A stretch of DNA of 64,000 nucleotides, taken from Polynucleobacter sp. UK-Kesae-W10. GTDB lineage: Bacteria; Pseudomonadota; Gammaproteobacteria; Burkholderiales; Burkholderiaceae. Numbering within the stretch: the first letter of the stretch is position 1; each line of letters opens with the position of its first letter. The DNA is taken from NCBI RefSeq assembly GCF_018881575.1, contig NZ_JACVQB010000001.1:606986-670985 (forward strand). Direction: 5' to 3'. This document shows positions 26,865 through 37,518 of the stretch, piece after piece. Below the pieces are notes generated by a model. The model did not search any database. It saw only the letters and a program-made list of their open reading frames with translations, and was not told the origin of the DNA. The translations under genes and the position numbers were made by a program.

Positions 26865-26873
26865 TGATAAAAT
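26865..26873 (+). promoter_or_regulatory. likely internal promoter for acpP
   Basis: An extended -10 element (TGA followed by TAAAAT, 26868-26873) lies 35 bases before the acpP ATG, just after a 6-bp hairpin (26833-26838 with 26845-26850). A candidate -35 TTGCTA at 26843-26848 is 19 bases away, longer than ideal. A separate acpP promoter is common because ACP is very abundant. Confidence 0.45.
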
Positions 26874-26908
26874 CCTTCCATCGTTTTTTACAACCCCTGG
26901 GGAAATTA

Positions 26909-27148
26909 ATGGACAACATCGAACAACGCGTTAAGAAAATCGTCGCTGAGCAATTGGGCGTCGCAGAAGGAGATATCAAGAATGAATCTTCTTTCGTGAA
27001 CGACCTGGGCGCTGACTCTCTTGACACTGTTGAGCTGGTTATGGCTTTGGAAGATGAATTCGGTATCGAAATTCCTGATGAGGAAGCTGAAAAGATCACC
27101 ACAGTTCAGCTCGCGATCGACTTCGCTAAATCAAAAGCTCAGGGTTAA
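26909..27148 (+). CDS. acpP: acyl carrier protein
   Basis: 79 residues from the ATG at 26909, with GGGGA seven bases before. A reading from 26843 would add 22 residues that do not belong to ACP. The phosphopantetheine site is Ser37 in [12 protein letters not shown]. The protein is acidic, as expected. AcpS, which modifies this serine, is encoded at 35924 in this window. It sits between fabG and fabF, the standard order. Confidence 0.97.
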   Translation: MDNIEQRVKKIVAEQLGVAEGDIKNESSFVNDLGADSLDTVELVMALEDEFGIEIPDEEAEKITTVQLAIDFAKSKAQG

Positions 27149-27169
27149 TTCCCTAGCTTAGGTATTACT

Positions 27170-28417
27170 GTGTCAGTATCAAATGGCCGACGCCGGGTAG
27201 TAGTCACCGGCCTTGGCCTCATCTCACCTGTTGGTAATTCGGTTGATGCGGCTTGGTCTAATTTGCTCGCGGGCAAATCAGGCATTGCTACCATCACCAA
27301 GTTTGACCACACCCCGCTTAGCGTTCATTTCGCTGGAGAGGTGAAGGATTTCAATGTTGAAGAATATGTTTCTGCCAAAGAAGCGCGCCACATGGATACC
27401 TTTATCCATTACGGTATCGCTGCTGGTACGCAAGCAATTCGCGACAGTGGTTTAGAGGTTAACGAACAGAACGCTGAGCGTATTGGCGTGATGGTCGGCT
27501 CTGGCATTGGCGGCCTGCCAATGATTGAGGAGACAGGCGCTGAGCTTCTAGCTCGTGGCCCTCGTCGCATTTCTCCATTCTTCGTGCCCGGCTCAATCAT
27601 TAATATGATTTCTGGTCACCTCAGCATTTTGTTTGGCCTTAAGGGTCCAAACGTAGCTGCGGTTACTGCCTGTACAACTGGTTTACACAGCATTGGTTTA
27701 GCAGCACGTTTAATTCAGTACGGTGATGCTGATGTCATGGTTGCCGGTGGTGCTGAGTCAACGATCTCTGCTTTAGGTGTTGGTGGTTTTGCTTCTGCAA
27801 GAGCGCTCTCAACACGCAATGATGATCCAGCGACTGCATCACGTCCTTGGGATAAAGACCGTGATGGTTTTGTTCTTGGCGAAGGTGCTGGTGTGGTTGT
27901 ACTGGAAGAGTATGAGCACGCTAAAGCACGTGGCGCAAAAATTTATTGCGAACTGCTAGGATTTGGCATGAGCGGTGATGCGTATCACATGACTGCACCT
28001 AATATGGATGGTCCACGCCGTTGCATGGTTAATGCCATGCGCGATGCAAAGCTCAATCCAGATCAAATTCAGTATTTGAATGCTCACGGTACATCTACCC
28101 CATTGGGTGATAAGAATGAAACCGAAGCAATCAAAGCGGCTTTAGGCGATCACGCTAAGAAGGCCCTCATTAACTCGACTAAGTCGATGACTGGCCACCT
28201 CTTGGGCGGCGCAGGTGGCTTAGAGTCTGTTTTCACTATTCTGGCGCTTCATCACCAGAAATCACCTCCTACCATCAACATCTTCAATCAAGACCCTGAG
28301 TGCGACCTGGACTACTGCGCCAATACTGCACGGGATGTGAAGATCGACCATGCCGTCAAAAACAACTTTGGCTTTGGTGGTACTAACGGCACCTTGATTT
28401 TTGGTAAGCTGACCTAA
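27170..28417 (+). CDS. fabF: 3-oxoacyl-ACP synthase II
   Basis: A 415-residue elongating condensing enzyme starting at a GTG (27170); residues [10 protein letters not shown] follow at once, so no better start exists. The nucleophile Cys is in [11 protein letters not shown] (near 169) and the two His are in [12 protein letters not shown] (near 309) and [13 protein letters not shown] (near 345). It extends acyl-ACP chains and takes part in thermal control of membrane unsaturation in known species. It ends the fab cluster. In many Burkholderiales rpoE-rseAB follows; here degP comes directly, 47 bases on. Confidence 0.96.
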   Translation: MSVSNGRRRVVVTGLGLISPVGNSVDAAWSNLLAGKSGIATITKFDHTPLSVHFAGEVKDFNVEEYVSAKEARHMDTFIHYGIAAGTQAIRDSGLEVNEQNAERIGVMVGSGIGGLPMIEETGAELLARGPRRISPFFVPGSIINMISGHLSILFGLKGPNVAAVTACTTGLHSIGLAARLIQYGDADVMVAGGAESTISALGVGGFASARALSTRNDDPATASRPWDKDRDGFVLGEGAGVVVLEEYEHAKARGAKIYCELLGFGMSGDAYHMTAPNMDGPRRCMVNAMRDAKLNPDQIQYLNAHGTSTPLGDKNETEAIKAALGDHAKKALINSTKSMTGHLLGGAGGLESVFTILALHHQKSPPTINIFNQDPECDLDYCANTARDVKIDHAVKNNFGFGGTNGTLIFGKLT

Positions 28418-28464
28418 TATTCTCTTTATCTCCATTGTTGGTTTTCACCAAGTAGGTCATTAGC

Positions 28465-29916
28465 ATGATGAAAAAGCAATTTATTGCGCTCCTGGCTGTT
28501 TTGAGTCTCGGGCAGACTTTCTTTGTATCTCCAGTGCTGGCGCAAAATCCTCGCGTCACGATTCCTGACTTTGCCGATTTGGTAGAGCGCGCCAGTCCAG
28601 CAGTTGTCAATATTCGCACCACTGAAAAAGTCGTTGTTCAGCAGACTCAAGGTGGGATTCCGGGTATGCCTGAAGATCAGGCCGAATTCTTCCGACGCTT
28701 TTTTGGTGTGCCCATTCCTGGCATTCCCAATGGACCAAAACCAGCGCAACCCAATTCCGGGAAACCGCAAGAGGCAGATCGTGGAGTAGGCTCTGGCTTC
28801 ATCATTGAATCGAATGGTTTGATTCTGACAAACGCACACGTAGTAGAAGGTGCGACGACGATTTATGTAACCTTGACTGATAAGCGTGAGTTCAAGGCAA
28901 AGTTATTAGGTATGGATAAACGTACCGACGTGGCAGTGGTGAAAATTGAAGCACGTGATTTACCAAAGCTGCCTTTAGGTGATTCTTCTAAGGTACGTGT
29001 GGGCGAATGGGTGCTAGCGATTGGTTCACCATTTGGTTTAGAAAACACCGTAACAGCCGGTATTGTTTCTGCGAAGAGTCGTGATACAGGTGATTACTTG
29101 CCATTTATTCAAACGGACGTAGCGGTCAATCCTGGTAACTCTGGCGGCCCCTTGTTGAATACTGCTGGCCAAGCGATTGGTATCAACTCTCAAATCTTTA
29201 GTCGCTCTGGCGGCTATATGGGAATCTCATTCGCTATTCCGATTGATGAGGCGATGCGCGTGGCTGACCAGCTACGCGCTAATGGAAAAATGACCCGTGG
29301 TCGCATTGGTGTTGCCTTAGGTGAAATGACCAAAGAGGTTGCGGAGAGCTTAGGTTTAGGCAAGCCCCGTGGCGCTTATGTACGTAATGTTGAGCAAAAT
29401 GGTCCGGCTGCCGCTGGCGGCATTGAGGCTGGGGATGTCATTCTCAGTTTTAATGGGCGTGAGATTAGTAAGTCGACCGACCTACCTCGTATTGTTGGTG
29501 ACACTAAACCAGGTACATCCGTTCCAGTCCAAGTTTGGCGTAAGGGCGCAACTCGGGAATTAACGGTAACCGTGACGGATACTGACTCCACTCAAGCCGC
29601 AAATAAGAAGCCAGATACACCGGCTGCCAATGGCAATAGTGCCAATGTATTCGGGGTGGCAGTAGGCGATGTATCGGACGCTAAGAAAAAAGACCTCAGT
29701 ATTAAGGGCGGGGTCGAAGTGACTGGTCTGGGCGATGGTCCTTTGGCACGCGCCGGGATTCGTCCGGGAGATGTGATTATTCGGGTGGGTGATACCGATA
29801 TTACGGGTGTGAAGCAGTTTGAGGGCCTCATTAAAGGCCTGGATGCCAATAAGGCTGTTCCGGTCTTTGTGCGCCGTGCTGACAGCACCTTGGTAGTCCC
29901 TGTCAGGCCAAAATAA
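28465..29916 (+). CDS. degP: periplasmic serine protease DegP/MucD
   Basis: A 483-residue DegP-family protease. The signal peptide covers about residues 1-26 (cleavage near VLAQN). The trypsin-like domain has His in LTNAHVVEGA (near 117), Asp in KRTDVAVVK (near 148) and Ser in GNSGGPLL (near 222). Two PDZ domains follow (about 260-355 and 380-475). It degrades or chaperones misfolded envelope proteins. Start codons ATGATG allow one residue of ambiguity. It is normally controlled by sigma-E; the rpoE-rseAB genes that usually precede it are missing here. Confidence 0.94.
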   Translation: MMKKQFIALLAVLSLGQTFFVSPVLAQNPRVTIPDFADLVERASPAVVNIRTTEKVVVQQTQGGIPGMPEDQAEFFRRFFGVPIPGIPNGPKPAQPNSGKPQEADRGVGSGFIIESNGLILTNAHVVEGATTIYVTLTDKREFKAKLLGMDKRTDVAVVKIEARDLPKLPLGDSSKVRVGEWVLAIGSPFGLENTVTAGIVSAKSRDTGDYLPFIQTDVAVNPGNSGGPLLNTAGQAIGINSQIFSRSGGYMGISFAIPIDEAMRVADQLRANGKMTRGRIGVALGEMTKEVAESLGLGKPRGAYVRNVEQNGPAAAGGIEAGDVILSFNGREISKSTDLPRIVGDTKPGTSVPVQVWRKGATRELTVTVTDTDSTQAANKKPDTPAANGNSANVFGVAVGDVSDAKKKDLSIKGGVEVTGLGDGPLARAGIRPGDVIIRVGDTDITGVKQFEGLIKGLDANKAVPVFVRRADSTLVVPVRPK

Positions 29917-29944
29917 GCCCTTTTTAGGTCAAAAAATGGGGATC

Positions 29945-29961
29945 GGCGCCTTTTGGGCGCC
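29945..29961 (+). repeat. GC-rich hairpin in the degP-lepA gap
   Basis: GGCGCC (29945-29950) and GGCGCC (29956-29961) pair around a short T-rich loop, 29 bases after the degP stop. No T-run follows, so termination is uncertain. The rest of the 136-base gap holds a second weaker 7-bp hairpin near 29998 and no clear promoter consensus. Confidence 0.4.
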
Positions 29962-30052
29962 ACCCATTACAATCCCTTTAAGACGACTTTTTGCAGCGCA
30001 TCATTGTGGTGCGTTCTGACAAGGCGTTTTTTGAGTTAACAAATAAGACGCT

Positions 30053-31858
30053 ATGGATTTAATCCGCAATTTTTCTATCATCGCCCATATTGATCACGGC
30101 AAATCAACGCTTGCGGATCGCATTATTCAACTTTGTGGCGGTCTTTCCGATCGCGAAATGGAAGCTCAGGTTCTCGATTCAATGGACATTGAGCGTGAGC
30201 GCGGTATCACCATTAAAGCCCAAACAGCAGCGCTCAATTACAAAGCCAAAGACGGCAAGATTTACAACATCAATTTGATTGATACCCCGGGGCACGTCGA
30301 CTTTTCTTATGAAGTGAGTCGCTCCTTATCTGCCTGTGAAGGTGCCTTATTGGTAGTCGATGCCAGTCAAGGGGTTGAGGCGCAAACAGTGGCGAACTGT
30401 TACATGGCTCTTGAGCTGGGCGTCGAAGCAGTCCCAGTGCTCAATAAGATCGATTTGCCACAAGCAGATCCTGAGCGCGCTAAAAAAGAAATTGAAGATG
30501 TCATTGGTATTGATGCGTCTGAAGCGGTAACTTGCTCAGCGAAAACGGGCATGGGTGTTGCGGATGTGATCGAGGAAATGATTGCTAAGGTGCCACCACC
30601 CAAAGGCAATGCAGCCGAGCCATTACAGGCTTTGATCATTGACTCCTGGTTTGATAACTACGTTGGTGTTGTCATGCTGATTCGCGTAGTCAATGGCACC
30701 TTAAAGCCAAAAGAAAAAATCACCTTAATGGCTAATGGTTCAAGCCATTTGGTTGAGCACGTTGGTGTGTTTAGTCCGAAGTCAGTAGACCGTCCGGAGT
30801 TATCCGCCGGTCAAGTAGGCTTTGTGATTGCTGGTATTAAGGAGTTGAAAGCCGCTAAGGTAGGCGACACAGTGACGCATTCTCCTGGACAGCAAGGGCG
30901 CGTTCCTGCTTCCGAGCCTTTGCCGGGTTTCAAAGAAGTAAAGCCACAAGTGTTTGCCGGTTTATATCCAGTAGAAGCGAGTGAGTACGATCAGTTACGT
31001 GAATCGCTGGAGAAACTCAAGTTAAATGACGCTTCGCTTTTGTATGAACCGGAAGTATCGCAAGCGCTCGGTTTTGGATTCCGCTGTGGATTCTTAGGTT
31101 TGCTGCATATGGAGATCGTACAAGAGCGTTTAGAGCGCCAGTACGGCATGAACTTAATTACTACTGCACCTACGGTGGTTTATCAAGTTCAACAATCCGA
31201 TGGCACGATCTTGATGGTGGATAACCCGTCAAAGATGCCTGAAACCAGCAAGGTTGATACGATTCTTGAGCCAATCGTGACAGTCAATCTGTATATGCCG
31301 CAAGAGTATGTGGGTTCAGTCATTACCTTGTGTGTGGGTAAGCGTGGTATTCAGACGGGTATGAACTATCTGGGTCGCCAAGTACAGCTCACCTATGAAT
31401 TGCCGATGGCAGAAATCGTGCTCGATTTCTTTGACCGCTTAAAGTCGATCTCTCGTGGCTATGCCTCCATGGATTACGAGTTCAAAGAGTATCGACCTGC
31501 TGATGTGGTCAAGGTGGATATTTTGATTAACGGTGATCGTGTGGATGCGCTTTCCGTGATTGTTCACCGGAGTAATAGTCAGCATCGTGGGCGCGAAGTG
31601 GTTGCCAAGATGCGCGGAATCATTCCGCGTCAAATGTTTGATGTAGCGATTCAGGCGGCGATTGGTAGCAATATCGTTGCTCGTGAAAACGTGAAGGCCT
31701 TGCGTAAGAACGTGTTGGCCAAGTGTTATGGCGGCGATATCTCGCGTAAACGTAAATTATTAGAGAAGCAAAAAGAAGGTAAAAAGCGCATGAAGCAAGT
31801 GGGTAACGTGGAAATTCCACAAGAAGCCTTCTTGGCTATATTGCAGGTGGAGGATTAA
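30053..31858 (+). CDS. lepA: elongation factor 4 (LepA)
   Basis: A 601-residue translational GTPase. The P-loop region AHIDHGKST is near 11-19, DTPGHVDF near 77-84 and NKID near 131-134. The EF-G-like domains and the LepA-specific C-terminal domain (ending [15 protein letters not shown]) follow. It acts in ribosome back-translocation or 30S maturation. It overlaps the start of lepB by one base (TAATG), the usual lepA-lepB pair. Confidence 0.97.
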   Translation: MDLIRNFSIIAHIDHGKSTLADRIIQLCGGLSDREMEAQVLDSMDIERERGITIKAQTAALNYKAKDGKIYNINLIDTPGHVDFSYEVSRSLSACEGALLVVDASQGVEAQTVANCYMALELGVEAVPVLNKIDLPQADPERAKKEIEDVIGIDASEAVTCSAKTGMGVADVIEEMIAKVPPPKGNAAEPLQALIIDSWFDNYVGVVMLIRVVNGTLKPKEKITLMANGSSHLVEHVGVFSPKSVDRPELSAGQVGFVIAGIKELKAAKVGDTVTHSPGQQGRVPASEPLPGFKEVKPQVFAGLYPVEASEYDQLRESLEKLKLNDASLLYEPEVSQALGFGFRCGFLGLLHMEIVQERLERQYGMNLITTAPTVVYQVQQSDGTILMVDNPSKMPETSKVDTILEPIVTVNLYMPQEYVGSVITLCVGKRGIQTGMNYLGRQVQLTYELPMAEIVLDFFDRLKSISRGYASMDYEFKEYRPADVVKVDILINGDRVDALSVIVHRSNSQHRGREVVAKMRGIIPRQMFDVAIQAAIGSNIVARENVKALRKNVLAKCYGGDISRKRKLLEKQKEGKKRMKQVGNVEIPQEAFLAILQVED

Positions 31859-32664
31859 TGAACTTCGCACTCATCCTCTTCATCCTGGTGATTGTCTCTG
31901 GCATCGCTTGGGTTGCTGACAAAATGCTTTTTGCCCCGCAGCGTCGCCTAGCAGGCATTGACCGCATGCCGCTGTGGCTGGAATACACAGCGGGATTCTT
32001 CCCAGTAATCTGTGCGGTGTTTGTATTGCGCTCATTTATTGTGGAGCCATTCAAGATTCCATCAGGATCGATGATCCCTACATTGCAAATTGGCGATTTC
32101 ATTTTGGTGAACAAGTTCACTTACGGTATTCGCTTGCCAGTGATTAATCAAAAAGTTATTGATCTGGGCACGCCAAAGCGTGGTGATGTCGTGGTATTTC
32201 GTTATCCACGTGATGAGTCTGTGGATTACATCAAGCGTGTTGTAGCTCTTCCAGGTGATGTCATTACTTATGAAGATAAGCGCCTAACAATTAATGGGCA
32301 GCCTTTGCAATACAGTGGGGGCGAGCCTTATCTTGATCCAGAGAATATGCGCTATGCCAAGCGTTTTACAGAAATATTCCCGGCAGATCTTGGTGGTAAT
32401 CGCCATGAGATCTTGAATGACCCTGATCGTCCTGCAACCGTATTCCCAACAGAGCGTTTTCCAGGATCTGAATTTTGCCAATATCAGCAATCGGGTTTGA
32501 CTTGCAAGGTACCAGCAGGGCATTATTTTGCAATGGGCGATAACCGCGATAACAGCGCAGATTCTCGCTACTGGGGTTTTGTTCCGGACCGTAATATTGT
32601 CGGTAAAGCATTTTTTGTGTGGTTGAACCTAGGCAATCTAGGGCGCATCGGTAGCTTTGAGTAA
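31858..32664 (+). CDS. lepB: signal peptidase I
   Basis: A 268-residue membrane protease with two N-terminal transmembrane segments (about 2-22 and 45-62). The catalytic Ser is in IPSGSMIPTLQ (near 72) and the Lys in DYIKRVVALPGD (near 125). The C-terminal signature GDNRDNSADSRYWG is near 227-240. It removes signal peptides from exported proteins such as DegP and the PpiC protein here. It is coupled to lepA by overlapping stop and start. Confidence 0.96.
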   Translation: MNFALILFILVIVSGIAWVADKMLFAPQRRLAGIDRMPLWLEYTAGFFPVICAVFVLRSFIVEPFKIPSGSMIPTLQIGDFILVNKFTYGIRLPVINQKVIDLGTPKRGDVVVFRYPRDESVDYIKRVVALPGDVITYEDKRLTINGQPLQYSGGEPYLDPENMRYAKRFTEIFPADLGGNRHEILNDPDRPATVFPTERFPGSEFCQYQQSGLTCKVPAGHYFAMGDNRDNSADSRYWGFVPDRNIVGKAFFVWLNLGNLGRIGSFE

Positions 32665-32670
32665 GCGATC

Positions 32671-33462
32671 ATGAACGCCCGCGCCGTGATTGAAACCGCA
32701 CCGCTGCAAGAGCGGCTTGGCTACACATTCAAGAAGTCTGAGCTATTAAATCAAGCTCTCACTCATCGTAGTCATAGCAAGAAAAACAATGAGCGTTTAG
32801 AGTTTTTAGGTGATTCGATTCTCAATTGCGTGGTGGCTGATTTGCTCTACGAGCGTTACTCCGATTTGGATGAAGGCGACCTCTCTCGTGTACGCGCGAA
32901 CTTAGTGAAACAACAGGCCCTGTATGAGATTGCTCAAACATTGTCTTTATCGGATTACCTCCGTTTAGGCGAAGGTGAGCTCAAGAGTGGGGGCTTTCGT
33001 CGCCCATCCATTTTGGCTGACACCTTAGAGGCTGTCACGGGCGCAATCTTTTTGGATGGTGGCTTTGATGCCGCAAAAGAATGTTTGCGCAAGCTCTACT
33101 CTGTCATTCTGGCGCAAGTCGATCCGAAGACGCTAGGCAAGGATGACAAGACCTTGCTACAGGAGTGTTTGCAAAGCTACCAATTGCCACTGCCAACTTA
33201 TAACGTCACAGGTACAACAGGGGCCGCACATAATCAGCAATTTGAAGTGGAGTGCTTGATTCCGAGTCTGAAGGTATCCGTGAAAGGCGAGGGGGCCTCA
33301 CGCCGGGCTGCTGAACAATCGGCTGCCAAGGCTGCGTTAGCAGCAGTCTTAAAGGCATTGCCTCAAGAATCTCGCAAACCCAAGAAAACTCGGTCCGCTA
33401 AGAAAAAAGCAGCAAAGAAAGAAGCAACCGAAGAGCAGTTAAATCTTAAGCTGAAGGGCTAA
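32671..33462 (+). CDS. rnc: ribonuclease III
   Basis: 263 residues. The RNase III signature [12 protein letters not shown] lies near 41-52 with the catalytic Asp and Glu (the second in GAIFLDGG, near 123). The double-stranded RNA-binding domain occupies about 155-230. A Lys-rich C-terminal tail (about 232-255, [13 protein letters not shown]) extends beyond E. coli RNase III (226 residues), probably adding RNA affinity. It is followed by era after two bases, the classic rnc-era operon. Confidence 0.96.
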   Translation: MNARAVIETAPLQERLGYTFKKSELLNQALTHRSHSKKNNERLEFLGDSILNCVVADLLYERYSDLDEGDLSRVRANLVKQQALYEIAQTLSLSDYLRLGEGELKSGGFRRPSILADTLEAVTGAIFLDGGFDAAKECLRKLYSVILAQVDPKTLGKDDKTLLQECLQSYQLPLPTYNVTGTTGAAHNQQFEVECLIPSLKVSVKGEGASRRAAEQSAAKAALAAVLKALPQESRKPKKTRSAKKKAAKKEATEEQLNLKLKG

Positions 33463-33464
33463 TC

Positions 33465-34400
33465 GTGTTTAGATGCGGCACCATCGCCATTGTTGGGCGT
33501 CCCAATATGGGCAAATCCACACTTCTTAATGCCTTGGTTGGCCAAAAGATCAGCATTACCTCCCGTAAGGCGCAAACGACGCGCCATCGCATTCTGGGAA
33601 TTCAGAATCGCGAAGAAGCACAATTTATTTTCATTGATACCCCTGGTTTCCAAACGCGTTTGATGAATACGCTTAATAAAGCGCTCAACCGCACTGTCAC
33701 TACTGCCTTGCAAGATGTCAATGTTGCCTGCTTCGTAGTAGAGGCTGGCTATTTTGGTGAAGATGACAAGAAGGTATTAAAGCTACTGCCAGACAATCTT
33801 CCGGTAGTGCTGGTTCTTAATAAGTTGGATTTATTTAACAGTCGTTTTCAGACCCCGTCCGAGCGTGATCAAGCATTGCTCAATTTCATGAAGGAGATGT
33901 CAAAGCCTTGGTGTGAATTGGGTGGACATGAAGATCAAAAGAGCGAATTTGCTGAAATCGTCCCAATGAGCGCAAAAAGTCCTGGCGATATCGAGAGACT
34001 GCTAGACGTGCTCGAGGGCTACTTACCTGAGGGTGAGGCCGTCTACGATGGCGACACGATTACTGATCGCAGTGAACGCTTTTTGGCAGCTGAGATTCTG
34101 CGTGAGAAGGTATTTCGTTTTACTGGTGAAGAATTGCCCTATACCAGCACCGTAGTGATCGACCAGTTCAAGATGGATGGCAAGATGCGCCGCATTGCTG
34201 CCACGATTTTGGTTGATCGTGATAGTCATAAGGCTATGATTATTGGTCAAAAGGGTGAGCGTCTCAAAAAGATCTCTACGGATGCCCGTATTGATATGGA
34301 AAAGTTGTTTGACGGAAAAGTCTTTTTAGAGACCTGGGTCAAAGTGAAGCGTGGCTGGGCTGATGATCGCGCTGAATTGCGGGCGCAGGGACTGGAATAA
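33465..34400 (+). CDS. era: GTPase Era
   Basis: A 311-residue GTPase for 16S rRNA and 30S assembly. It starts at a GTG (33465); an in-frame TAA at 33447 leaves no upstream alternative, so the N-terminus is short. P-loop GRPNMGKST is at 10-18 (Met where Val is usual), DTPGF near 59 and NKLD near 123. The KH domain motif [11 protein letters not shown] is near 262-272 and binds the 3' end of 16S rRNA. It lies between rnc and recO. Confidence 0.96.
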   Translation: MFRCGTIAIVGRPNMGKSTLLNALVGQKISITSRKAQTTRHRILGIQNREEAQFIFIDTPGFQTRLMNTLNKALNRTVTTALQDVNVACFVVEAGYFGEDDKKVLKLLPDNLPVVLVLNKLDLFNSRFQTPSERDQALLNFMKEMSKPWCELGGHEDQKSEFAEIVPMSAKSPGDIERLLDVLEGYLPEGEAVYDGDTITDRSERFLAAEILREKVFRFTGEELPYTSTVVIDQFKMDGKMRRIAATILVDRDSHKAMIIGQKGERLKKISTDARIDMEKLFDGKVFLETWVKVKRGWADDRAELRAQGLE

Positions 34401-34406
34401 CTCCTC

Positions 34407-35141
34407 ATGGCCTCGATTCGTGTTGCTGACGAACCCGCTTTTGTATTGCATAGCATTCCCTACAAAGAGACTAGCCTGATTCTGGATGTCTTTACACGGC
34501 AATACGGAAGAATGGCGCTGATTGCGAAGGGGGCTAAACGGCCACACTCTACATTGCGCCCAGTATTGCAGCGCTTCCAACCACTCTTAGTTTCTTGGAG
34601 TGGTAAATCTGAACTCCGTACATTAACTAAATCTGAATGGGTAGGCGGAATGCCCTCCTTAGTGGGTGATGCTCTGCTTTGCGGTTTTTATCTCAATGAA
34701 TTGCTTGTCAAGTTTTTAGCACGGGAGGATGAGTATGAAAAACTCTACGACCGCTATGCACAAACAATCAATGCTCTTTCCAATCTGGAATTTGAATCCA
34801 AGGGACTGGAGGAGATCTTGCGTCCCTTTGAATTGTCTTTATTGCAAGAGACTGGCTATGCAGCTGCTTTGGATCGCTGCGTAGAAACCAATCAATCGCC
34901 TGATTCTGAGACTGAGTATGTGTATCAGCCAGAGCGTGGGGTTCGCCCTGCCCAAGGTGATGATCCAGGCCATTGGCCTGTGCTCACTGGTAAGTCCCTC
35001 TTGGCGATTGCGGCAGGGGATTTTTCGGATGCGCAGACTCTGTCCGAGAGCAAGCAATTAATGCGTTTTCTATTGGGATTGCATTTACAGGATCAGGTGC
35101 TAACAACCCGTCAAATTTTGATTGATTTGAAGAAAATCTAG
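34407..35141 (+). CDS. recO: DNA repair protein RecO
   Basis: A 244-residue RecO. The N-terminal OB fold has HSIPYKETSLILDVFTR (near 14-30) and the KGAKRPHSTLRPVLQRFQ stretch (near 41-58). The C-terminal helical domain follows. RecO helps load RecA with RecF and RecR at gaps. The Cys4 zinc finger of some homologues is not visible. It starts six bases after era, as in many proteobacteria. Confidence 0.92.
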   Translation: MASIRVADEPAFVLHSIPYKETSLILDVFTRQYGRMALIAKGAKRPHSTLRPVLQRFQPLLVSWSGKSELRTLTKSEWVGGMPSLVGDALLCGFYLNELLVKFLAREDEYEKLYDRYAQTINALSNLEFESKGLEEILRPFELSLLQETGYAAALDRCVETNQSPDSETEYVYQPERGVRPAQGDDPGHWPVLTGKSLLAIAAGDFSDAQTLSESKQLMRFLLGLHLQDQVLTTRQILIDLKKI

Positions 35142-35153
35142 TAATCTACTGCA

Positions 35154-35912
35154 ATGAGCACCCATTCCGATCTCGAGCTAGGTATCAATATTGACCACGT
35201 CGCCACTTTGCGCAATGCCCGAGGTACGATTTATCCGGACCCAATAAAAGCAGCCAGATTAGCGGAAGAGGCTGGTGCCAATTTAATTACTTTGCATTTA
35301 CGTGAGGATCGCCGTCATATTAAAGATGCCGATCTTCTAGCTCTGCGACCGCTCATTAAGACCCGCATGAATCTTGAATGTGCGGTTACACCAGAAATGA
35401 TTGAGATTGCCTGCCAAGTAAAACCGCAGGATGTGTGTTTGGTGCCTGAGAAGCGTGAAGAGGTGACGACTGAGGGTGGCCTCGATGTTCTGGGCCATGA
35501 CGAGGTGGTAAAGAGTGCTACTCAGAAGCTGCAAGCGGCTGGCATTCGGGTTTCCTTGTTTATTGATCCAGAAGAAAAACAGATTCAGGCGGCAAAGGAT
35601 GTTGGCGCAACCGTAGTGGAGCTACATACCGGGCGTTATGCAGATTTATCGGGTCATGATCAACAGTCTGAGCTCGAGCGTATACGTAAAGCTGCGCAGT
35701 TTGCTAAGAGTCTTGGATTGCGGGTTAATGCTGGACATGGCTTGCATGAGGGCAATGTGATGCCGATTGCAGCTATTACTGAATTATCTGAACTCAATAT
35801 TGGACACGCTATTGTGGCCGAGGCTTTGTTCAAAGGTTGGCAAAATGCCATTGAGAATATGAAGGCCTTGATGGCTCGAGGTCGTCATCAAGATCGTATT
35901 CGCCCACTTTAA
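35154..35912 (+). CDS. pdxJ: pyridoxine 5'-phosphate synthase
   Basis: A 252-residue TIM barrel. [17 protein letters not shown] is near 8-24, the substrate-binding [13 protein letters not shown] near 48-60, the conserved ECAVTPEM near 75 and GHGLHEGNV near 199 are all present. It condenses 3-amino-1-hydroxyacetone phosphate with deoxyxylulose phosphate in vitamin B6 synthesis. It lies between recO and acpS in the standard order. Confidence 0.96.
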   Translation: MSTHSDLELGINIDHVATLRNARGTIYPDPIKAARLAEEAGANLITLHLREDRRHIKDADLLALRPLIKTRMNLECAVTPEMIEIACQVKPQDVCLVPEKREEVTTEGGLDVLGHDEVVKSATQKLQAAGIRVSLFIDPEEKQIQAAKDVGATVVELHTGRYADLSGHDQQSELERIRKAAQFAKSLGLRVNAGHGLHEGNVMPIAAITELSELNIGHAIVAEALFKGWQNAIENMKALMARGRHQDRIRPL

Positions 35913-35923
35913 TTGCGAAAAAA

Positions 35924-36319
35924 TTGATGATCATTGGCATTGGCACCGACATTCTGCAGATTGAGCGCTTACAGGCTGCTTATGATCGTACGAACGGTCG
36001 CCTCGCGGAAAAGATCCTGGGGCCAGATGAGATGTTGATTTTTAAGCACCGCCTTGCCAGAAATCACAAGCGCGGCATTGCCTTTTTAGCAACCCGCTTT
36101 GCTGCAAAAGAGGCTTTCTCAAAAGCAATTGGCCTGGGAATGAGAATGCCAATGACTTGGCGCTCACTGCAGACCTTAAATGAACCAAGCGGTAAACCCG
36201 TGACTACTTATCTAGGCGCATTAGCGCAATTTATGCAAGATCAGAACTGGGAAGCACAGGTGACAGTGAGTGATGAGCAAGATATGGCCATTGCCCATGT
36301 CATCGTTACTCAGAAATAA
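35924..36319 (+). CDS. acpS: holo-ACP synthase
   Basis: A 131-residue phosphopantetheinyl transferase. IGIGTDILQIERL is at residues 3-15 with the Mg-binding Asp, and FAAKEAFSKAIG (near 59-70) holds the second Glu/Lys motif. It activates AcpP (26909) at Ser37. It is closely followed by nagZ, whose start lies 46 bases after its stop. Confidence 0.95.
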   Translation: MMIIGIGTDILQIERLQAAYDRTNGRLAEKILGPDEMLIFKHRLARNHKRGIAFLATRFAAKEAFSKAIGLGMRMPMTWRSLQTLNEPSGKPVTTYLGALAQFMQDQNWEAQVTVSDEQDMAIAHVIVTQK

Positions 36320-36365
36320 AAAAACCAAACTACAAAAAATAAACGCAATCGAGATAGAGGAAGAG

Positions 36366-37442
36366 ATGAGTAAAGCCGCCATGAATCCAGGCCCAATAAC
36401 TTTAGATGTAGTGGGTCAGGTGTTAAACGCAGAGGATCGCCGTCGGATCCTGCATCCTCTGACTGGCGGCGTCATTTTGTTTGGTAGAAACTTTGCCAAC
36501 CGCAAACAGCTTAGCAAGCTAACCGCGGATATTAAGAAGTTACGCCCCGATGTTTTGATCTCTATTGATCATGAGGGCGGACGTGTACAGCGCGCCAAGG
36601 TTGACGGTTTTACCCATTTGCCTACCATGCGCAAACTTGGTGAGCTTTGGACTGCAAAGAATGATTCAACGCACGCGGCGGAATCCGCTGCTCTGGCAAT
36701 GGCTGCGGCTACTGCCTGTGGGTATGTACTCGCTACTGAGTTGCGCGCTTGTGGTGTTGACTTCAGTTTTACACCTGTATTGGACTTGGATTTTGGTCGT
36801 AGTGGCGTCATTGGCGACCGTTCCTTTCATCGCGACCCTCAAATTGTTTTTGCTTTAGCAAAGAGCCTGAATGAAGGTTTGCGTTTAGGCGGCATGGCGA
36901 ACTGTGGAAAGCACTTCCCTGGACATGGCTGGGCAGAAGCAGATTCTCATGTGGCAATACCAGTAGATGAGCGCTCCTTGGCAGAGATCCTAAATGATGA
37001 TGCAAAACCTTATGAATGGTTGGATCTCAGTTTGGCATCGGTCATGCCGGCGCATGTGATTTATCCAAAAGTCGATAGCAATCCCGCTGGCTTTTCAAAG
37101 ATCTGGTTGCACTCTATCTTGCGTCAAGAGCTCGGCTTTGAGGGTGTTATTTTTAGTGACGACCTCTCAATGGAGGGTGCAAGTGTTGCTGGCTCAGTGG
37201 TGAAGGGCGCTGAAATGGCGCTGGATGCAGGCTGCGATGCGGTTCTCATTTGTAATCGTCCGGATTTAGCAGATCAATTACTCGGTAAATTAAAAGTCTC
37301 TAAGGCTAAGCAGGTCGAATCCGCTACACGCCTAAACCGTCTCATGCCCCAGACACCGGGACTAACATGGGATGCCTTGCAAAAAGAGGCAGAGTATCAA
37401 CATGCCAAAGGTTTATTAAAGCAGTTCCGTTTAATTGCTTGA
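36366..37442 (+). CDS. nagZ: beta-N-acetylhexosaminidase NagZ
   Basis: 358 residues from the ATG at 36366, preceded by AGAGGAAGAG. A reading from 36270 runs inside acpS and is rejected. It is a GH3 glycosidase with DHEGGRVQR near 61-69, KHFPGHGWAEADSH near 180-193 (the catalytic loop His/Asp) and the nucleophile Asp in FSDDLSMEG (near 261-269). It recycles muropeptides by releasing GlcNAc and affects beta-lactamase induction in some species. It ends the long plus-strand run and is followed by a bidirectional terminator. Confidence 0.94.
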   Translation: MSKAAMNPGPITLDVVGQVLNAEDRRRILHPLTGGVILFGRNFANRKQLSKLTADIKKLRPDVLISIDHEGGRVQRAKVDGFTHLPTMRKLGELWTAKNDSTHAAESAALAMAAATACGYVLATELRACGVDFSFTPVLDLDFGRSGVIGDRSFHRDPQIVFALAKSLNEGLRLGGMANCGKHFPGHGWAEADSHVAIPVDERSLAEILNDDAKPYEWLDLSLASVMPAHVIYPKVDSNPAGFSKIWLHSILRQELGFEGVIFSDDLSMEGASVAGSVVKGAEMALDAGCDAVLICNRPDLADQLLGKLKVSKAKQVESATRLNRLMPQTPGLTWDALQKEAEYQHAKGLLKQFRLIA

Positions 37443-37474
37443 GAATGAATAGATCTCAGTGATCTGAGGCGTAA

Positions 37475-37505
37475 AAAAAGCCCGGCGTACCGGGCTTTTT
37501 ATTTT
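37475..37505. terminator. bidirectional terminator between nagZ and efp
   Basis: An 11-bp perfect stem (37475-37485 with 37490-37500) with a CGTA tetraloop and A/T-runs on both sides. Confidence 0.92.
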
Positions 37506-37518
37506 TGTAGCGGGCTAA

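Noticed and set aside
26843-26908. Upstream extension of acpP by 22 residues
   Set aside because: The added residues overlap the promoter and are not found in ACP; the ATG at 26909 has a good Shine-Dalgarno.
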